NCBI GenBank assembly: GCA_038040485.1
Contig: JBBPIE010000026.1
Location: 39,599 to 103,598 of the forward strand
Direction of reading: 5' to 3'
DNA length: 64,000 bases
From: Onstottus_B arcticum
GTDB lineage: Bacteria; Acidobacteriota; Blastocatellia; UBA7656
Positions 34,139 through 43,911 of the stretch are shown piece after piece; within the stretch, counting starts at the first letter, position 1, and every line of letters starts with the position of its first letter. Position numbers and translations under genes: made by a program. Below the pieces are notes generated by a model. It saw only the letters and a list, made by a program, of their open reading frames with translations. It was not told the origin of the DNA and ran no database searches.

Positions 34139-35327
34139 TCACCGCAATCACCAGAACCGCGCGATAGGTGAACCGCGGGCCCGAGGTCGCCTTGTGCATC
34201 GATAAGCTTGCAAGACACGCCACCGGCCACAAAAGCGCGATGAAGTAGATCTTCGAAGTCAGCGGCCCGATAAACAACCCGACGCAAATCATTAATCCAA
34301 ACTCCAGCGCCGCTTGCCCTGCAAACCAATCGTGCTCTCCTTCGCGTTCTCTCTCTCCTGATCTGCCGGGAGCCGACTCACCCGGCCGCCGCCTCGACGA
34401 CTTCCACACAACCGCAAGCGCAGCCGAGAATACAATCGCCGCCACGATCATCCACGCTGTGTCCGTCTGCCGCGCGCTCAGCGAAGCCGCGTTTACCGCG
34501 GGATACTGCACATCGCCATCTACTCGCTGCGAATAATCCACTCGCGTGAAGTACCTTCGGAGCTGACCCTTCAATGAGAGGTTGATCGGACCATTTGCTT
34601 CGTGAAATTCCTGCCCGGCTACCACGTTGCCATACCAGGCCTTTAGTAGTTCGGCGTTTTGCTTGAAGCCAAAGTACGCCGCCGGCGCCAGATTCGCGGC
34701 TATCAACAACGCGCCGGTTAGCAGCAGGAACCGCGTCTTCCGCTTCAAAGCGAAGTACGGCAGCAGCAGCAATGGCGTGATCTTGATCGTGATCGCCAAC
34801 GACATCGCGAGCGCGCCATGCAGATTCTTCTCTCTGAACGCGAAGTAGAACGCGACGAACAAAAGAAAAACCGCCATCAAGTGCGCGTTGCCGTAGTGAA
34901 GCACCATCACGTAGTACTGACCGACGGCGAGCGCCGTGATCAACCACACCTTCCATGTCAGCCGCTCGGGACCAATCACACGCCGGAGGATCACGACGCA
35001 ACCGATGATCTGAAAGACTTCGAGCAGATACCAGATGTAGGCGGCGATCGAATACGGAATCAACCAAAGCGGCACGAACGCCAGCACGAAGAAAGGCGGA
35101 TAGCGATAGTCCATCACCCTCCCGGCGGCAAAGTCGGCCGAGTAGAGATCCGTGCGCCCGCTGACAAGCGAGCGCCCCGCCGCGTAGTAGACGGGAAAAT
35201 CGATCAGGTTGCGGGTGAAAACAAACCCGAGGATCGCAAGGGTGATGACGGTCAGGGAAAGTAGCAGGATCCTTCGAAGCCGGTGGGCTGAGTGTTGAGC
35301 TAAACTCGCTTGTGGCTCATCACTCAT
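33948..35327 (-). CDS. GT87-family membrane glycosyltransferase (DUF2029)
   Basis: 459 residues, about ten transmembrane helices. Family features: FPVYYAAGRSLVSGRTDLYS, YRYPPFFVLAFVPLWLIPY, GNAHLMAVFLLFVAFYFAFR and ITIKITPLLLLPYFALKRK. GT87 enzymes transfer sugars from polyprenyl-phosphate donors on the periplasmic face. The last 190 nt overlap, on the opposite strand, with the end of the O-antigen ligase-like gene. ATG 35327. Confidence 0.87.
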   Translation of the reverse strand: MSDEPQASLAQHSAHRLRRILLLSLTVITLAILGFVFTRNLIDFPVYYAAGRSLVSGRTDLYSADFAAGRVMDYRYPPFFVLAFVPLWLIPYSIAAYIWYLLEVFQIIGCVVILRRVIGPERLTWKVWLITALAVGQYYVMVLHYGNAHLMAVFLLFVAFYFAFREKNLHGALAMSLAITIKITPLLLLPYFALKRKTRFLLLTGALLIAANLAPAAYFGFKQNAELLKAWYGNVVAGQEFHEANGPINLSLKGQLRRYFTRVDYSQRVDGDVQYPAVNAASLSARQTDTAWMIVAAIVFSAALAVVWKSSRRRPGESAPGRSGEREREGEHDWFAGQAALEFGLMICVGLFIGPLTSKIYFIALLWPVACLASLSMHKATSGPRFTYRAVLVIAVINCVLPLLPGRSVQRLLLVLGADFYVNCLLLAALTYALIANRHSLQRRSVEPQTQDPSTARTP

Positions 35328-35652
35328 CGGTGGTCACTCATTGCTTGTGTTGGAATAAGGTGTGCGGGAATCGATCCCGCGCGGCGTCGATTGTACCAGC
35401 CGCTTTTTCTAAGACAAAGCCCTCTAAACGGGGTCCGATCTGGGAGCAGTGCAGGTGTTCGACGATTGTCGAGGTTTCTATCCGGCGATTATCTCCAAAC
35501 CCGTGCACTATTGGACAGAAGTTACAATCTCATCGGCGTATCATTTGATCGTCAGGGGCGGCGATGCTCGATCGAAAGTCTTGGCGGACTAAGCAACGCC
35601 ATGCCCAACCACACCGATTTTGAATTGGGAGGAGATGAGGAGAACAAGCGGG
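35328..35652. other. Divergent intergenic region between the GT87 and LolA-like genes
   Basis: 325 bp. It contains a perfect palindrome GCGGGAATCGATCCCGC (35364-35380) and presumably promoters for both genes. No RNA gene or ORF that I can support. Confidence 0.4.
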
Positions 35653-36435
35653 ATGAAACGAGATGCTCTACAGATCGGGCGATTGCTAATCGTGGCATCG
35701 GTGCTGGGGCTCGTTTCGTTGGCCAACCTGCCGCTCGATCAACCGCTGAAGGCCGCGACGGGAGGCCAGCAGGCGTTAGTATCCAATCCGTCTGCTACGG
35801 AGACGACGACCGGCGACCTCGTCTTTGCGAAATTGGTTGAGTTCAACCGTCGTAGAGAGTCTCGTTTGGAACAATATTCCGTGCGCGGTACCTACCGGGT
35901 CGAAAACGCTAAAGGCGAGATGAGCGCGGAATCCCAGGTGTTGTTGAGCTACCGCGCGCCCGGGACGAAGGCGTTCAAGATCATTTCTGAAAAAGGGTCA
36001 GGGCTCATTCGCAGTCGGGTTTTCAAGCCGTTGATGGAGGTCGAAGTCGAAACTGCTGCCGTGCGCAACCGCAACGACAGTTCGATCACGCCTAACAACT
36101 ACACATTTGAACTTCTTGGCGAAGAGGATGTGAACGGCTATCACTGCTTCGTCGTGCAAGCCATTCCGAAGCGAGCGGACAAGTATCTGTTCAAGGGAAA
36201 AGTCTGGATTCACGCCGAAGAGTTTGCAGTAGTCCAGATTGAGGGTCAGCCCGCCGTGAGCCCGTCGGCTTGGATCAAGCGAGTGGACTTCGTGCGCCGC
36301 TACCAAAAGGTCGGAGGATTCTGGCTGCCGCTCAACAACCAATCCATCACGCGAGTCCGAATCTTTGGGAAAAATACCTTGACCACTGCCTACGACAACT
36401 ATCAAATCAATCAAGCGCTCGTCGCTGCGCCCTAA
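35653..36435 (+). CDS. Exported LolA-like outer-membrane lipoprotein-sorting family protein
   Basis: 260 residues from ATG 35653 (AGGAG 10 nt upstream); TTG 35620 and ATG 35635 are alternatives. Signal sequence RLLIVASVLGLVSLANLPL. The body (YSVRGTYRVENAKGEMSAES, KAFKIISEKGSGLIRSRVF, GYHCFVVQAIPKRADKYLFK, VWIHAEEFAVVQIEGQ, FWLPLNNQS) resembles the LolA/LolB-like beta fold of unnamed acidobacterial proteins. Binding partner unknown. Single gene. Confidence 0.7.
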   Translation: MKRDALQIGRLLIVASVLGLVSLANLPLDQPLKAATGGQQALVSNPSATETTTGDLVFAKLVEFNRRRESRLEQYSVRGTYRVENAKGEMSAESQVLLSYRAPGTKAFKIISEKGSGLIRSRVFKPLMEVEVETAAVRNRNDSSITPNNYTFELLGEEDVNGYHCFVVQAIPKRADKYLFKGKVWIHAEEFAVVQIEGQPAVSPSAWIKRVDFVRRYQKVGGFWLPLNNQSITRVRIFGKNTLTTAYDNYQINQALVAAP

Positions 36436-36521
36436 GTCGCTGAGCCCTAACAAGAAAGAGCGCGCTATTTCTTGCCTGAGGAGGATACCGCGTATGGCAC
36501 ACCTTAAGAATGCTCCTCTCC

Positions 36522-37838
36522 TTATGGTGTGAATTTGGTGCTGAATTTATACAGCAGGCTAAAGCTGTACTTGTGGTCTACCTTTTCGAAAAGCGGCGGC
36601 AGTCTCCCGTAGTCATAACTGAAAGCAAACCCCGCGAATTTTGAGAAATCATACTCAGCGGTCGTCTTCAGGTAGTCACGCGGCCCTTTGCCGACATTAA
36701 CCGGGACAAGCACCTTATCTTTGGCCTCGTTCTCCATTTCTTTGAAGCTAAATTCGCGCTTGAGAAGAAAGCGCCGGATGTAGTCAACCTGAATTGAAAA
36801 TGAACGATCATTTGGCTGATCAAAGATAAGATACAGTGCGGAGCCGACGTACGGACGAGAGAGGACGCGGTCGCTGGCTTTGTCGACGGGGCTCCGGATG
36901 TTGCGCCCAAGTTCATAGCCAATAAATGGCAGAAGCCTTATCCTCCACTTGAAGGTATGTTTGTTACCGGGTATGCCGAAGGTCAAGCGGTGGTTCATAA
37001 TCAGGTTGACGTTTTGAAAACGGCGATCGGATTCAAACCCTGCGGCTGGGTCCCACCTGACGTCTGTGAGACCCTTGTGAAGACCTGGGTGTTTCTCATT
37101 GGAGATGTTAAAGGGTATTGCAAACTTCCCGCCGAAGTTCATCGCGTCGGCATCACCATTCTCGGCGCTGCCAGTCTTCAAATTGAAGTAGGGGGCGATG
37201 TCTATGACCCTGCCCGATCCGTTGTTTGCGCCCGGGTTGATGGAGAATGGGACTTCAAATTTGAGGTCGACAGCGAACGCAGGATCGCCGCCGCGCGCGC
37301 CCTCGATTGTTGTCATTATGTAGACATTGGAATCCTCTCGTCCGTCGGACTTGCCCATCGGAAAGTAGTTCTTTTTCTTATCCGGTGTAGCCGGGTCGAC
37401 GAGCTTTCTAAACTTTAACAAAGATTCGGTTGGCAGATCATCGGCGCTCGGGCGGCACGCCTTAAAGGTCAAGGAGAGCGCCGAGACCCGATATAAGTGG
37501 CTCATGTCGAGCGGCGAGTTCAGGTTGATCGTTACATTGTTGAATTCCGCGAGGTTCGTGGGGTTGTCGCCCGTCACACCCGCTATCGCAATCAACGTTG
37601 GAGGGTTTGAGGAAATATCCTCGAGTCTCCACTTATCGGCCGTCCCGTTTGTATTCAGATCATTGTTATTGATGGTCTTGCTCAAGGTGACGAAGACCCG
37701 TTTTGAACCCTCCTTGTACCGCGCACTCAGTATTCCAGCACCCTCAACCACGCATTGCGCCGGAGTTGGTGACGCGATCAAAGCAAGCAGCATGATGGGG
37801 CTAAGCAGCCAGATGATGCTCGAAGTCATCGTTCTCAT
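36522..37838 (-). CDS. Putative outer-membrane beta-barrel protein
   Basis: 438 residues from ATG 37838 (AAAGG upstream). Signal peptide (SIIWLLSPIMLLALIAS). Residues ~30-140 look like a small beta domain (GAGILSARYKEGSKRVFVTL). The rest alternates polar and aromatic/hydrophobic residues, with many strands ending in aromatic residues, and the C-terminus reads YSFSLLYKFSTKFTP. It is therefore probably a barrel of unknown function. No recognisable enzyme motif. Confidence 0.65.
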   Translation of the reverse strand: MRTMTSSIIWLLSPIMLLALIASPTPAQCVVEGAGILSARYKEGSKRVFVTLSKTINNNDLNTNGTADKWRLEDISSNPPTLIAIAGVTGDNPTNLAEFNNVTINLNSPLDMSHLYRVSALSLTFKACRPSADDLPTESLLKFRKLVDPATPDKKKNYFPMGKSDGREDSNVYIMTTIEGARGGDPAFAVDLKFEVPFSINPGANNGSGRVIDIAPYFNLKTGSAENGDADAMNFGGKFAIPFNISNEKHPGLHKGLTDVRWDPAAGFESDRRFQNVNLIMNHRLTFGIPGNKHTFKWRIRLLPFIGYELGRNIRSPVDKASDRVLSRPYVGSALYLIFDQPNDRSFSIQVDYIRRFLLKREFSFKEMENEAKDKVLVPVNVGKGPRDYLKTTAEYDFSKFAGFAFSYDYGRLPPLFEKVDHKYSFSLLYKFSTKFTP

Positions 37839-38040
37839 CGTATTTACCTTTCTATTTTCTATCGCCGGATCATTTCGTTTATCCGTGTTGAGCGCGCGAC
37901 AGGAAATTGCTCGCCGGCGTTGGAGCCGAGCCGGAAGTCTATCTAAGAAGCCGCCTACCGCACAGATATTGCCGCCGCCGACAATTGGTCCTGCAACGCA
38001 CTGGCTGATGGCGGACTTGTAGAGCTATCTTTGGACGCCT

Positions 38041-38358
38041 TCACGCGAGCGAGGGCCGAGCAGGCTCTGTTACCGGTTCCGCGTTATCAAAGATGATGTC
38101 GGCCAGTTCCTGTAATGTCCAACCAGGGCTCAAATCCTTGATAGCATTTGGATTCATCTTATGCTTGTAGTGCGGCAGTCCGAATACCTTGCTGTTGAGT
38201 ATGTTCTGCCTAACACTCGGCGAATCTTCGTTTTTCATGTTGTACTTGGACAAGGCAGCAAGCGGCTCGATAGGTTCACCGCTTCCGGTGATGTCTGTGA
38301 CGCTCCGGTGAGCGATCGCCATTGCCTCTCCGGGTGTGAGTTCTTCGATTTCTGGCAT
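38041..38358 (-). CDS. Small hypothetical protein
   Basis: 105 residues from ATG 38358, which has GGAAGGAAG upstream; a longer frame begins at 38448. Sequence begins MPEIEELTPGEAMAIAHRSV and contains LQELADIIFDNAEPVTEPAR near the end. The composition is acidic and Pro-rich. Not recognised; no helix-turn-helix or membrane segment. Confidence 0.5.
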   Translation of the reverse strand: MPEIEELTPGEAMAIAHRSVTDITGSGEPIEPLAALSKYNMKNEDSPSVRQNILNSKVFGLPHYKHKMNPNAIKDLSPGWTLQELADIIFDNAEPVTEPARPSLA

Positions 38359-38639
38359 TGTTGAGTCTTCCTTCCTGGTTTTTAGCATATTGACAACCCC
38401 AATATCATATGGAGTTTTCGCTGGAAATCTTACATGTTTCTCATACATGAATTGACCGCGTGCGCATCGACATCAGGCTGAACCCCGCTTGCCTGTCCTG
38501 GCTGACAATCATGTTGGCAAAAGATGCGGATCGCTCACCGCCGCTTCATACGGGCTTCCTGCCTCAAAATCAATGGTTTGACGGAACTCTCATTGTCTAG
38601 ATAAGAAACGATCCAAGAAACCACGGCGCGCAGTGTAGC

Positions 38640-38954
38640 ATGTTTGTCCTTGTTTCCCACGTTTCGAGCAATCTTCACTTGCCAGCGGTCAAGCAATTCT
38701 CAGGTCGCAAGACACTGGTTAGGTTGGGCGATATGGCCCCAGAACGGAGAGTTGAAAGCTACAATGGACAGACTTTTCTTTCCGGGAACAATCTCCCGCA
38801 AGATCGCCTCGACCGAGTTGGCCGCCTGATAGAGGGATTTGAAACTCCCTACGGTATGGAACTTCTATCTTCTGCGCACTGGGTGGCTGTTCACTCGGAG
38901 AGTCCAGCACGGGATCTCGATGAAGTGGTTCGCGCAGTACACGGTTGGAACTAG
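38640..38954 (+). pseudogene. C-terminal remnant of a DarG-like macrodomain antitoxin
   Basis: A 104-codon frame whose end (GRLIEGFETPYGMELLSSAH, then WVA...LDEVVRAVHGWN) resembles, from memory, the C-terminal domain of DNA ADP-ribosyl glycohydrolase DarG and related macrodomain proteins. The usual continuation after VHGWN (basic RKR-type sequence) is cut by a stop codon, and the macrodomain itself is missing. It stands 38 bp from the tRNA-Leu integration site, so it could be a DarTG locus damaged by element traffic (inference). Confidence 0.5.
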
Positions 38955-38991
38955 AAGAGCGCTGAACACCGGTAAGGCATTGAGTATACGA

Positions 38992-39075
<84 letters not shown>

Positions 39076-39095
39076 GAACATTTGTTTGCAGCAAG

Positions 39096-40229
39096 TTACA
39101 TAATGCTATCAGAGGCAACCGCTGCCAGTGTAGCGGATACTGTAGCGGGTGCCTTGCTTTTCGGCTCCGTTTTCGTCTCCCGTGGGGCATTGGAAGCCTC
39201 AAGCTTTTGAAAGGCTCGCTCCATCGCCTCGGATGAAGGGTGAACGTACTTCTGAGAGACAGTGATCATGCTATGTCCTGCAATCCGCATCAGCGTGAAA
39301 GCATCAACCCCGGCTTCGCCTAGGCGCGTCAGAAACGTGTGCCGCAACGAATGTAGCACGAAGTCATTCGGCAGTCCCAGAGTCGTCCTAACGCGGCTGT
39401 GCTGCCCGTCAAGCGATGTGCTGAGGAAGGCGATCTTGGCTGTCCTTTCGCCTGGGAAGACCCACGGGGACTCATTCCCCGCCATCCTAATGCGAAGCAT
39501 TTCACTCGCGCGCGCTGTCAGGCTAATAGCTCTCGTGGCATTCTTGGACTTGCCGCTCTTGACCCGAAGATAGCCGAACTTCGAGCCGTTCGACTTGTCG
39601 AGGTGAATATCAGACTTTGCCAGCGCGACAAGCTCACCAACTCGGAGGCCTGTGTCGAGTAAGAGTAACGCGGCATCTTTCAACGGCTGCTGTGCGATTT
39701 CAAGATACGCCTTCTCTAGCTCGCGGCTTAAAACGAAGTCTCGACTCCGCTCGCCATCCAGCTTTGTGACTACGGGTATGCGGCCGATGACTTTCCACTG
39801 ATACGCGAGGCCCAGCAACCGGCGCAACGTGGCAAGCTCACGGTTTACACTGGCCGGGGAGACGGTCTTTCGACGGAGTTGCACATAGGTTTCGATTAGT
39901 TGTTCGTCGATCACGTCGAGCCGTGCAGAGGCCAGTGCTTCGAACTCAAGAAGGCGATCCAGCTTCGACAGGTAAAACCTGATCGTTTGCGGCTTCTCTG
40001 CCGAACGAACCTTGATTGAATCCTTAAACCGCTCCGCGAAGGTTCTCAGCGTTGGCGCAGGAGCTTTCTTTTCGACTATCCCAACTTCGCCCTTGGCCAG
40101 TCGGGTTCGATGTGCGGCTTCGATCTGCCGGGCTACTCGGGGATTTCCTTGCTTGGTTGACTGCTGGACATGCTCGCCGTTGAAGCAAAAATGAAACCAG
40201 TACGTTCTGCCTCTTTTGAATATCGCCAT
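39096..40229 (-). CDS. int: Tyrosine site-specific recombinase (integrase)
   Basis: 377 residues. N-terminal DUF4102-like/arm-binding segment (FKRGRTYWFHFCFNGEHVQQ), SAM-like core-binding domain (~60-150) and catalytic domain with the R-K-H-R-H-Y set: TGLRVGELV, SGKSKNATR, HSLRHTFLTRLG, GHSMITVSQKYVH. The last residues (ATVSATLAAVASDSIM) are encoded by sequence that also carries direct repeats TGTAGCGGATAC, likely arm-type binding sites. It ends 20 bp from the tRNA attachment copy. Confidence 0.95.
   Translation of the reverse strand: MAIFKRGRTYWFHFCFNGEHVQQSTKQGNPRVARQIEAAHRTRLAKGEVGIVEKKAPAPTLRTFAERFKDSIKVRSAEKPQTIRFYLSKLDRLLEFEALASARLDVIDEQLIETYVQLRRKTVSPASVNRELATLRRLLGLAYQWKVIGRIPVVTKLDGERSRDFVLSRELEKAYLEIAQQPLKDAALLLLDTGLRVGELVALAKSDIHLDKSNGSKFGYLRVKSGKSKNATRAISLTARASEMLRIRMAGNESPWVFPGERTAKIAFLSTSLDGQHSRVRTTLGLPNDFVLHSLRHTFLTRLGEAGVDAFTLMRIAGHSMITVSQKYVHPSSEAMERAFQKLEASNAPRETKTEPKSKAPATVSATLAAVASDSIM
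39129..39149. repeat. Candidate integrase arm-binding repeats, left end
   Basis: TGTAGCGGATACTGTAGCGG inside the 3' end of int. Similar arrays occur at both right ends: 44192-44218 (ACTGTAGCGGATAACGTAGC) and 62525-62560 (GCGGATACTGTAGCGGATAT). Their position close to each attachment copy fits arm-type sites. Confidence 0.7.
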
Positions 40230-40232
40230 TAT

Positions 40233-40970
40233 CTACTCCTTCTCCTTCTTCGAAATCTTCATTGGTTTTCTTCTTCCCTGCGCGGCGATCGCATTCTTGC
40301 GATGTTCCTCCGCGTATTGCTGCCCTTTCTCCTTCTTTCTAGCCCTGCTTAACAACTGCCGGCGCGAATCACCGCACCTGGACGAACAGGTCACCTTATC
40401 GACTCTTCCCGCCCAGAAGAAGGTTTGGCACTGCCAACATTGCCGGACCCGCCACAGGAATCGGTCTCGGTCCTTGATCAACGTCGCGAGTGGCCCGGAG
40501 GCCAGAGTTCTAAGGGTTAGTCCGGGCGCAGCGAAGTCAGCGAGAGGAGAGGTTGCCCAAAACTCAAGAAGAGCTTGGGGCGTGATTCGCTCGTTGCGCT
40601 GTCGCTGGTACCCAATCCCGTGGCTGTTCACGATTGCAATCAGGCTCACCACTTCCCTCAGCGCGAAAAGTTCTGCGCACGCACGAGATGCGTCCCGCTC
40701 GACCAGCCCGTGCATCGTTGTCCCCTTCAACATGTCCTCGACTCCTCGATTAAACACCTCTGCAATGTCTTCAACGGACGCGCCCGGCATCTCATCCTCA
40801 ATTCGTCTGTACATGTCTTGAGGAGATTCGGCCCCAAAAGGTAGCGCATTGAGGTCGTTAAGCAAGATGCGCAGCTCTTCGGGCGGCTCGTCTGGAGGAA
40901 GCCGCGGAGGCTCTTCGTTTGAGTCTTTGGACTGTTCGGAAATGGGCGGCGGACGGTCGCCTGGCGACAA
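40233..40970 (-). CDS. Element protein with C-terminal CGNR-like zinc finger
   Basis: 245 residues, probable TTG start at 40970, 3 bp upstream of int. The N-terminal half is acidic and Pro-rich (EEPPRLPPDEPPEELRILLN). Residues ~185-230 hold CWQCQTFFWAGR...CSSRCGDSRRQ, a treble-clef/CGNR-like zinc finger with a basic tail. Putative DNA-binding protein, maybe a regulator or excision factor for the integrase with which it is cotranscribed (inference). Start uncertain. Confidence 0.7.
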   Translation of the reverse strand: MSPGDRPPPISEQSKDSNEEPPRLPPDEPPEELRILLNDLNALPFGAESPQDMYRRIEDEMPGASVEDIAEVFNRGVEDMLKGTTMHGLVERDASRACAELFALREVVSLIAIVNSHGIGYQRQRNERITPQALLEFWATSPLADFAAPGLTLRTLASGPLATLIKDRDRFLWRVRQCWQCQTFFWAGRVDKVTCSSRCGDSRRQLLSRARKKEKGQQYAEEHRKNAIAAQGRRKPMKISKKEKE

Positions 40971-41166
40971 TCAAGCTGGGGAGTCGTCGCGTGGTGCGGA
41001 CCTCCGAAGTAAACCGGGTCCTCAGCAGCGGAGTTCCCTCAAAGCCGGATGAGAGGTGATCCACCTGGCCGAAGCGCAGAGCGTTGAATTAGGAAGCAGA
41101 GCGCTTCGACATTGGTCGCGATGATTGGCGGAACGAATCAACCTCAACCTCAGGGACGCGGGGCGG

Positions 41167-43470
41167 ATGCCGATGATCAACTTTGGCGAGGATCTAACGG
41201 CCCAGGATCTTGAAGAGCTCGCAGAGTCATGGATCACACCGGAGTTGGCAATCGCCGCCGGGCTGCGACGAGTGGACTCGCTCACCGGCGGCGCCATCGT
41301 CGGACGCAATGGCAGCGGCAACTACAGCGGCATGATATTCCCGTACTACAGGCCAGCCGAAAGCAACGTCAGAGCGAACCGTCTACGCCGTGACCACCCT
41401 GACCTGGAGCTACAGCCTGATGGCGCGATCAAAGAGAAAGCCAAATACCTCAGCGCGCCTGGTCAGCGCTCGATGTTGTACTTTTCGCCCAATACGAATC
41501 CTAATTGGCTTGATGACGTGAGTCTACCTGTGATCATTGTTGAAGGCGAAAAGAAAGCCCTAGCCCTATCACGGCTGGCGTTGTTCGAGAGTGAGCAACC
41601 TCGATTCTTGGCCGTTGGTGTTGCCGGCGTCTGGGGTTGGCGTGGCATCGTAGGCAAGACTTCAGGACCCACAGGTGAACGACTCGATGTGAAAGGGCCA
41701 TCCCCAGACCTCGATCGTATCGCCTGGACCAGAAGGACCGCGATCATCCTATTCGACGCAAACGCGGCCACCAACTCTAACGTAGGTGATGCGCGGCGCG
41801 CGCTGACTGCCGAGGTTCACCGGCGCGGTGCGAGACCCCTATGGTCAGAGATTTCCAACGACTCCGGAATCAACGGGATTGATGATTACTTAGGAAAGTA
41901 TGGCGCGGAGGCTGCGCTCGCGATTATTGGGGCTGCTCGAGAGCCTGACGGCTCAGTCTCGGTGGTAGCGACTGAATGGCCTGATCCTAGCCCATTGCCT
42001 GAGGGGCTAGTCCCTGTACCGGTTCTACCCGAAGCGCTCCTTCCAGACTCCTTGCGACCGTGGCTAGCAGATATTGCTGAACGCCTACAGGTTCCCCCTG
42101 AGTTCCCGGCCACGGCCTCGATGGTCGCCCTATCGTCCGTTATCGGCAACCAGGTCCGCATACGGCCCAAGCGTCGCGATGAGTGGGCGGTGACACCAAA
42201 CCTGTGGGGCGCCATCATAGGGCGGCCGGGTGTCATGAAGTCTCCGGCTATCGCGGAAGCGATGAAACCACTTAATCGACTAGAGCAGCAATCCCACATC
42301 GCGCGGGTGGAAATCATGAAGCAGCAAGAGTTTGTCAGAGAAGCGGCACAAGCTCGCCTCATCGCGCTTCGAGAGCAGATGAAGAAAGCGGCCAAGGGTG
42401 GCCAAGACCTTGATGGCTTCCGTGATCAGTTTTGCGAGGAAGAGGAGAGCGTAACTCGACCGCGCCGCTTCATAGTAAATGACACGACTGTCGAGAAGTA
42501 CGGCGAGCTGTTGAACGAGAACCCGCGAGGCCTTTTGATCTTTCGCGACGAGTTGACGGGCTTTCTGCGGTCTCTCGATGACGAGCGCCGATGCAACGAT
42601 CGCGCTTTTTATTTGGAAGCTTGGAATGGCGATGGAAGCTACACATATGACCGCATTGGTCGGGGTACGCTAAGGATCGAGAGCACGACGACCAGTATCC
42701 TCGGCGGCATTCAGCCGGGACCGCTTGAATGCTATCTGCGCAACGCACTTGGTTATGGCGATGGCGACGACGGATTAATGCAACGCTTCCAAATGATTGT
42801 TTACCCTGACATAACCCCCGATTGGAAAAACGTTGACCGCTGGCCTGAAACGGAAGCGAAGAACCGAGCCTTTGCCATCTACAGGACGTTAAGCGAGCTC
42901 GACACCACTCTGCTGCTGGCAAAACAAGACGATGATCGCAAGCCGTTTCTTCAGTTTCATGAGGACGCTCAAGAATTGTTTGATGAATGGTTCGGTGACT
43001 TGAACCGCGCGCTCCGTTCAGGGGAGTTTGAGCATCCTGCGCTGGAAGCGCACTTCTCAAAGTACAAGAGTTTGATGCCGTCGCTCGCACTGATCTTGCA
43101 CCTTTGCGATATCGCTGACGGCCAGGAAGCCGGGCCGGTTAGCTTGCGCGCTGCGGAGCGCGCCGCCGCATGGTGTGCCTTTTTGATGCGCCATGCACAT
43201 AGAATCTACGGGCTCGGACTGAGGTCAACCGCGATCAACGCGCGCACGCTAGCAACTCACCTGCAAAAAAGAGACTTGGCCGACGAGTTCACCGCGCGAG
43301 AGCTTTATCGGAAATGTTGGGCGGGGCTTGAAACCGCTAAGGCGGTCGAAGAGCCCCTCGGACTTCTTGAGGATCTGAATTGGCTCCGCAGCGTGAAGAT
43401 ACAAACCGAGGTGGGACGACCGACGATTCACTACATCATCAACCCAAAGGTCGAGGGCTTGCGAAGATGA
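41167..43470 (+). CDS. Element replication protein: Toprim-like (DUF3854) plus P-loop DUF3987 domain
   Basis: About 767 residues from ATG 41167; TTG 41125 is a longer alternative. The N-terminal part is primase-like (YLSAPGQRSMLYFSP, Toprim strand PVIIVEGEKKALAL, FDANAATNSNVGDARRAL). The C-terminal DUF3987 part has a P-loop GRPGVMKSP and a helicase-like Walker B region (LLIFRDELTGFLRSL). Likely initiates or helps element DNA replication after excision. First of three translationally coupled genes (ATGA overlaps at 43467 and 43610). Confidence 0.88.
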   Translation: MPMINFGEDLTAQDLEELAESWITPELAIAAGLRRVDSLTGGAIVGRNGSGNYSGMIFPYYRPAESNVRANRLRRDHPDLELQPDGAIKEKAKYLSAPGQRSMLYFSPNTNPNWLDDVSLPVIIVEGEKKALALSRLALFESEQPRFLAVGVAGVWGWRGIVGKTSGPTGERLDVKGPSPDLDRIAWTRRTAIILFDANAATNSNVGDARRALTAEVHRRGARPLWSEISNDSGINGIDDYLGKYGAEAALAIIGAAREPDGSVSVVATEWPDPSPLPEGLVPVPVLPEALLPDSLRPWLADIAERLQVPPEFPATASMVALSSVIGNQVRIRPKRRDEWAVTPNLWGAIIGRPGVMKSPAIAEAMKPLNRLEQQSHIARVEIMKQQEFVREAAQARLIALREQMKKAAKGGQDLDGFRDQFCEEEESVTRPRRFIVNDTTVEKYGELLNENPRGLLIFRDELTGFLRSLDDERRCNDRAFYLEAWNGDGSYTYDRIGRGTLRIESTTTSILGGIQPGPLECYLRNALGYGDGDDGLMQRFQMIVYPDITPDWKNVDRWPETEAKNRAFAIYRTLSELDTTLLLAKQDDDRKPFLQFHEDAQELFDEWFGDLNRALRSGEFEHPALEAHFSKYKSLMPSLALILHLCDIADGQEAGPVSLRAAERAAAWCAFLMRHAHRIYGLGLRSTAINARTLATHLQKRDLADEFTARELYRKCWAGLETAKAVEEPLGLLEDLNWLRSVKIQTEVGRPTIHYIINPKVEGLRR

Positions 43471-43613
43471 AAGACTACCTCGCGCAGTTCCAAGGCCAGA
43501 AGTTTCCGGGCGACACGTCATCCGGTCAACTGACAGAACTGCCCAAACCCCCATCGAGAACCCGACAGGCTTCGCGCTGGGCGTCGCGCGCAACGTTTAC
43601 CGGGAAAACATGA
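43467..43613 (+). CDS. Small element protein, unknown
   Basis: 48 codons; ATGA overlap with the replication gene stop and again with the next gene start. Polar and basic (FQGQKFPGDTSSGQL, PPSRTRQASRWASRA). Not recognised. The double start-stop overlap is the main argument that it is translated. Confidence 0.55.
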   Translation: MKDYLAQFQGQKFPGDTSSGQLTELPKPPSRTRQASRWASRATFTGKT

Positions 43614-43888
43614 GAAAGTCGGCGAAGCTCACGCACATTGATGAAGGCTACGAGATAGCGACTGAGCTGCAGCTAGATTCATTCGATAATGAGTGTGCTA
43701 GGCTCTGTTTCCAGAAGCTACCTGATGACAAAAGACTGCTACTTGAACAATACTATTCCGGGGAGGGGGGCCATGTAGCCCTAGCCGAACAGATGGGACT
43801 TTCAATTGCGGGCCTGAGAACGAAGATCCATCGCGTCAAGGCCGAGTTGAAACAGTGTTATCGCAAGTGTATGCGTGGATCAGCCTAG
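43610..43888 (+). CDS. Sigma-70 region 4-like helix-turn-helix protein
   Basis: 92 residues. LPDDKRLLLEQYYSGEGG followed by LAEQMGLSIAGLRTKIHRVK matches the pattern of sigma region 4 or a LuxR-type HTH, with no region 2. Likely a small transcription regulator of the element. Coupled by ATGA to the preceding gene. Confidence 0.7.
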   Translation: MRKSAKLTHIDEGYEIATELQLDSFDNECARLCFQKLPDDKRLLLEQYYSGEGGHVALAEQMGLSIAGLRTKIHRVKAELKQCYRKCMRGSA

Positions 43889-43911
43889 TTAGGGCGAAAT
43901 CAGTAGCGTCA

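Noticed and set aside
35364..35380. T-arm-like palindrome GCGGGAATCGATCCCGC as part of a tRNA
   Set aside because: No acceptor, D or anticodon arm around it on either strand.
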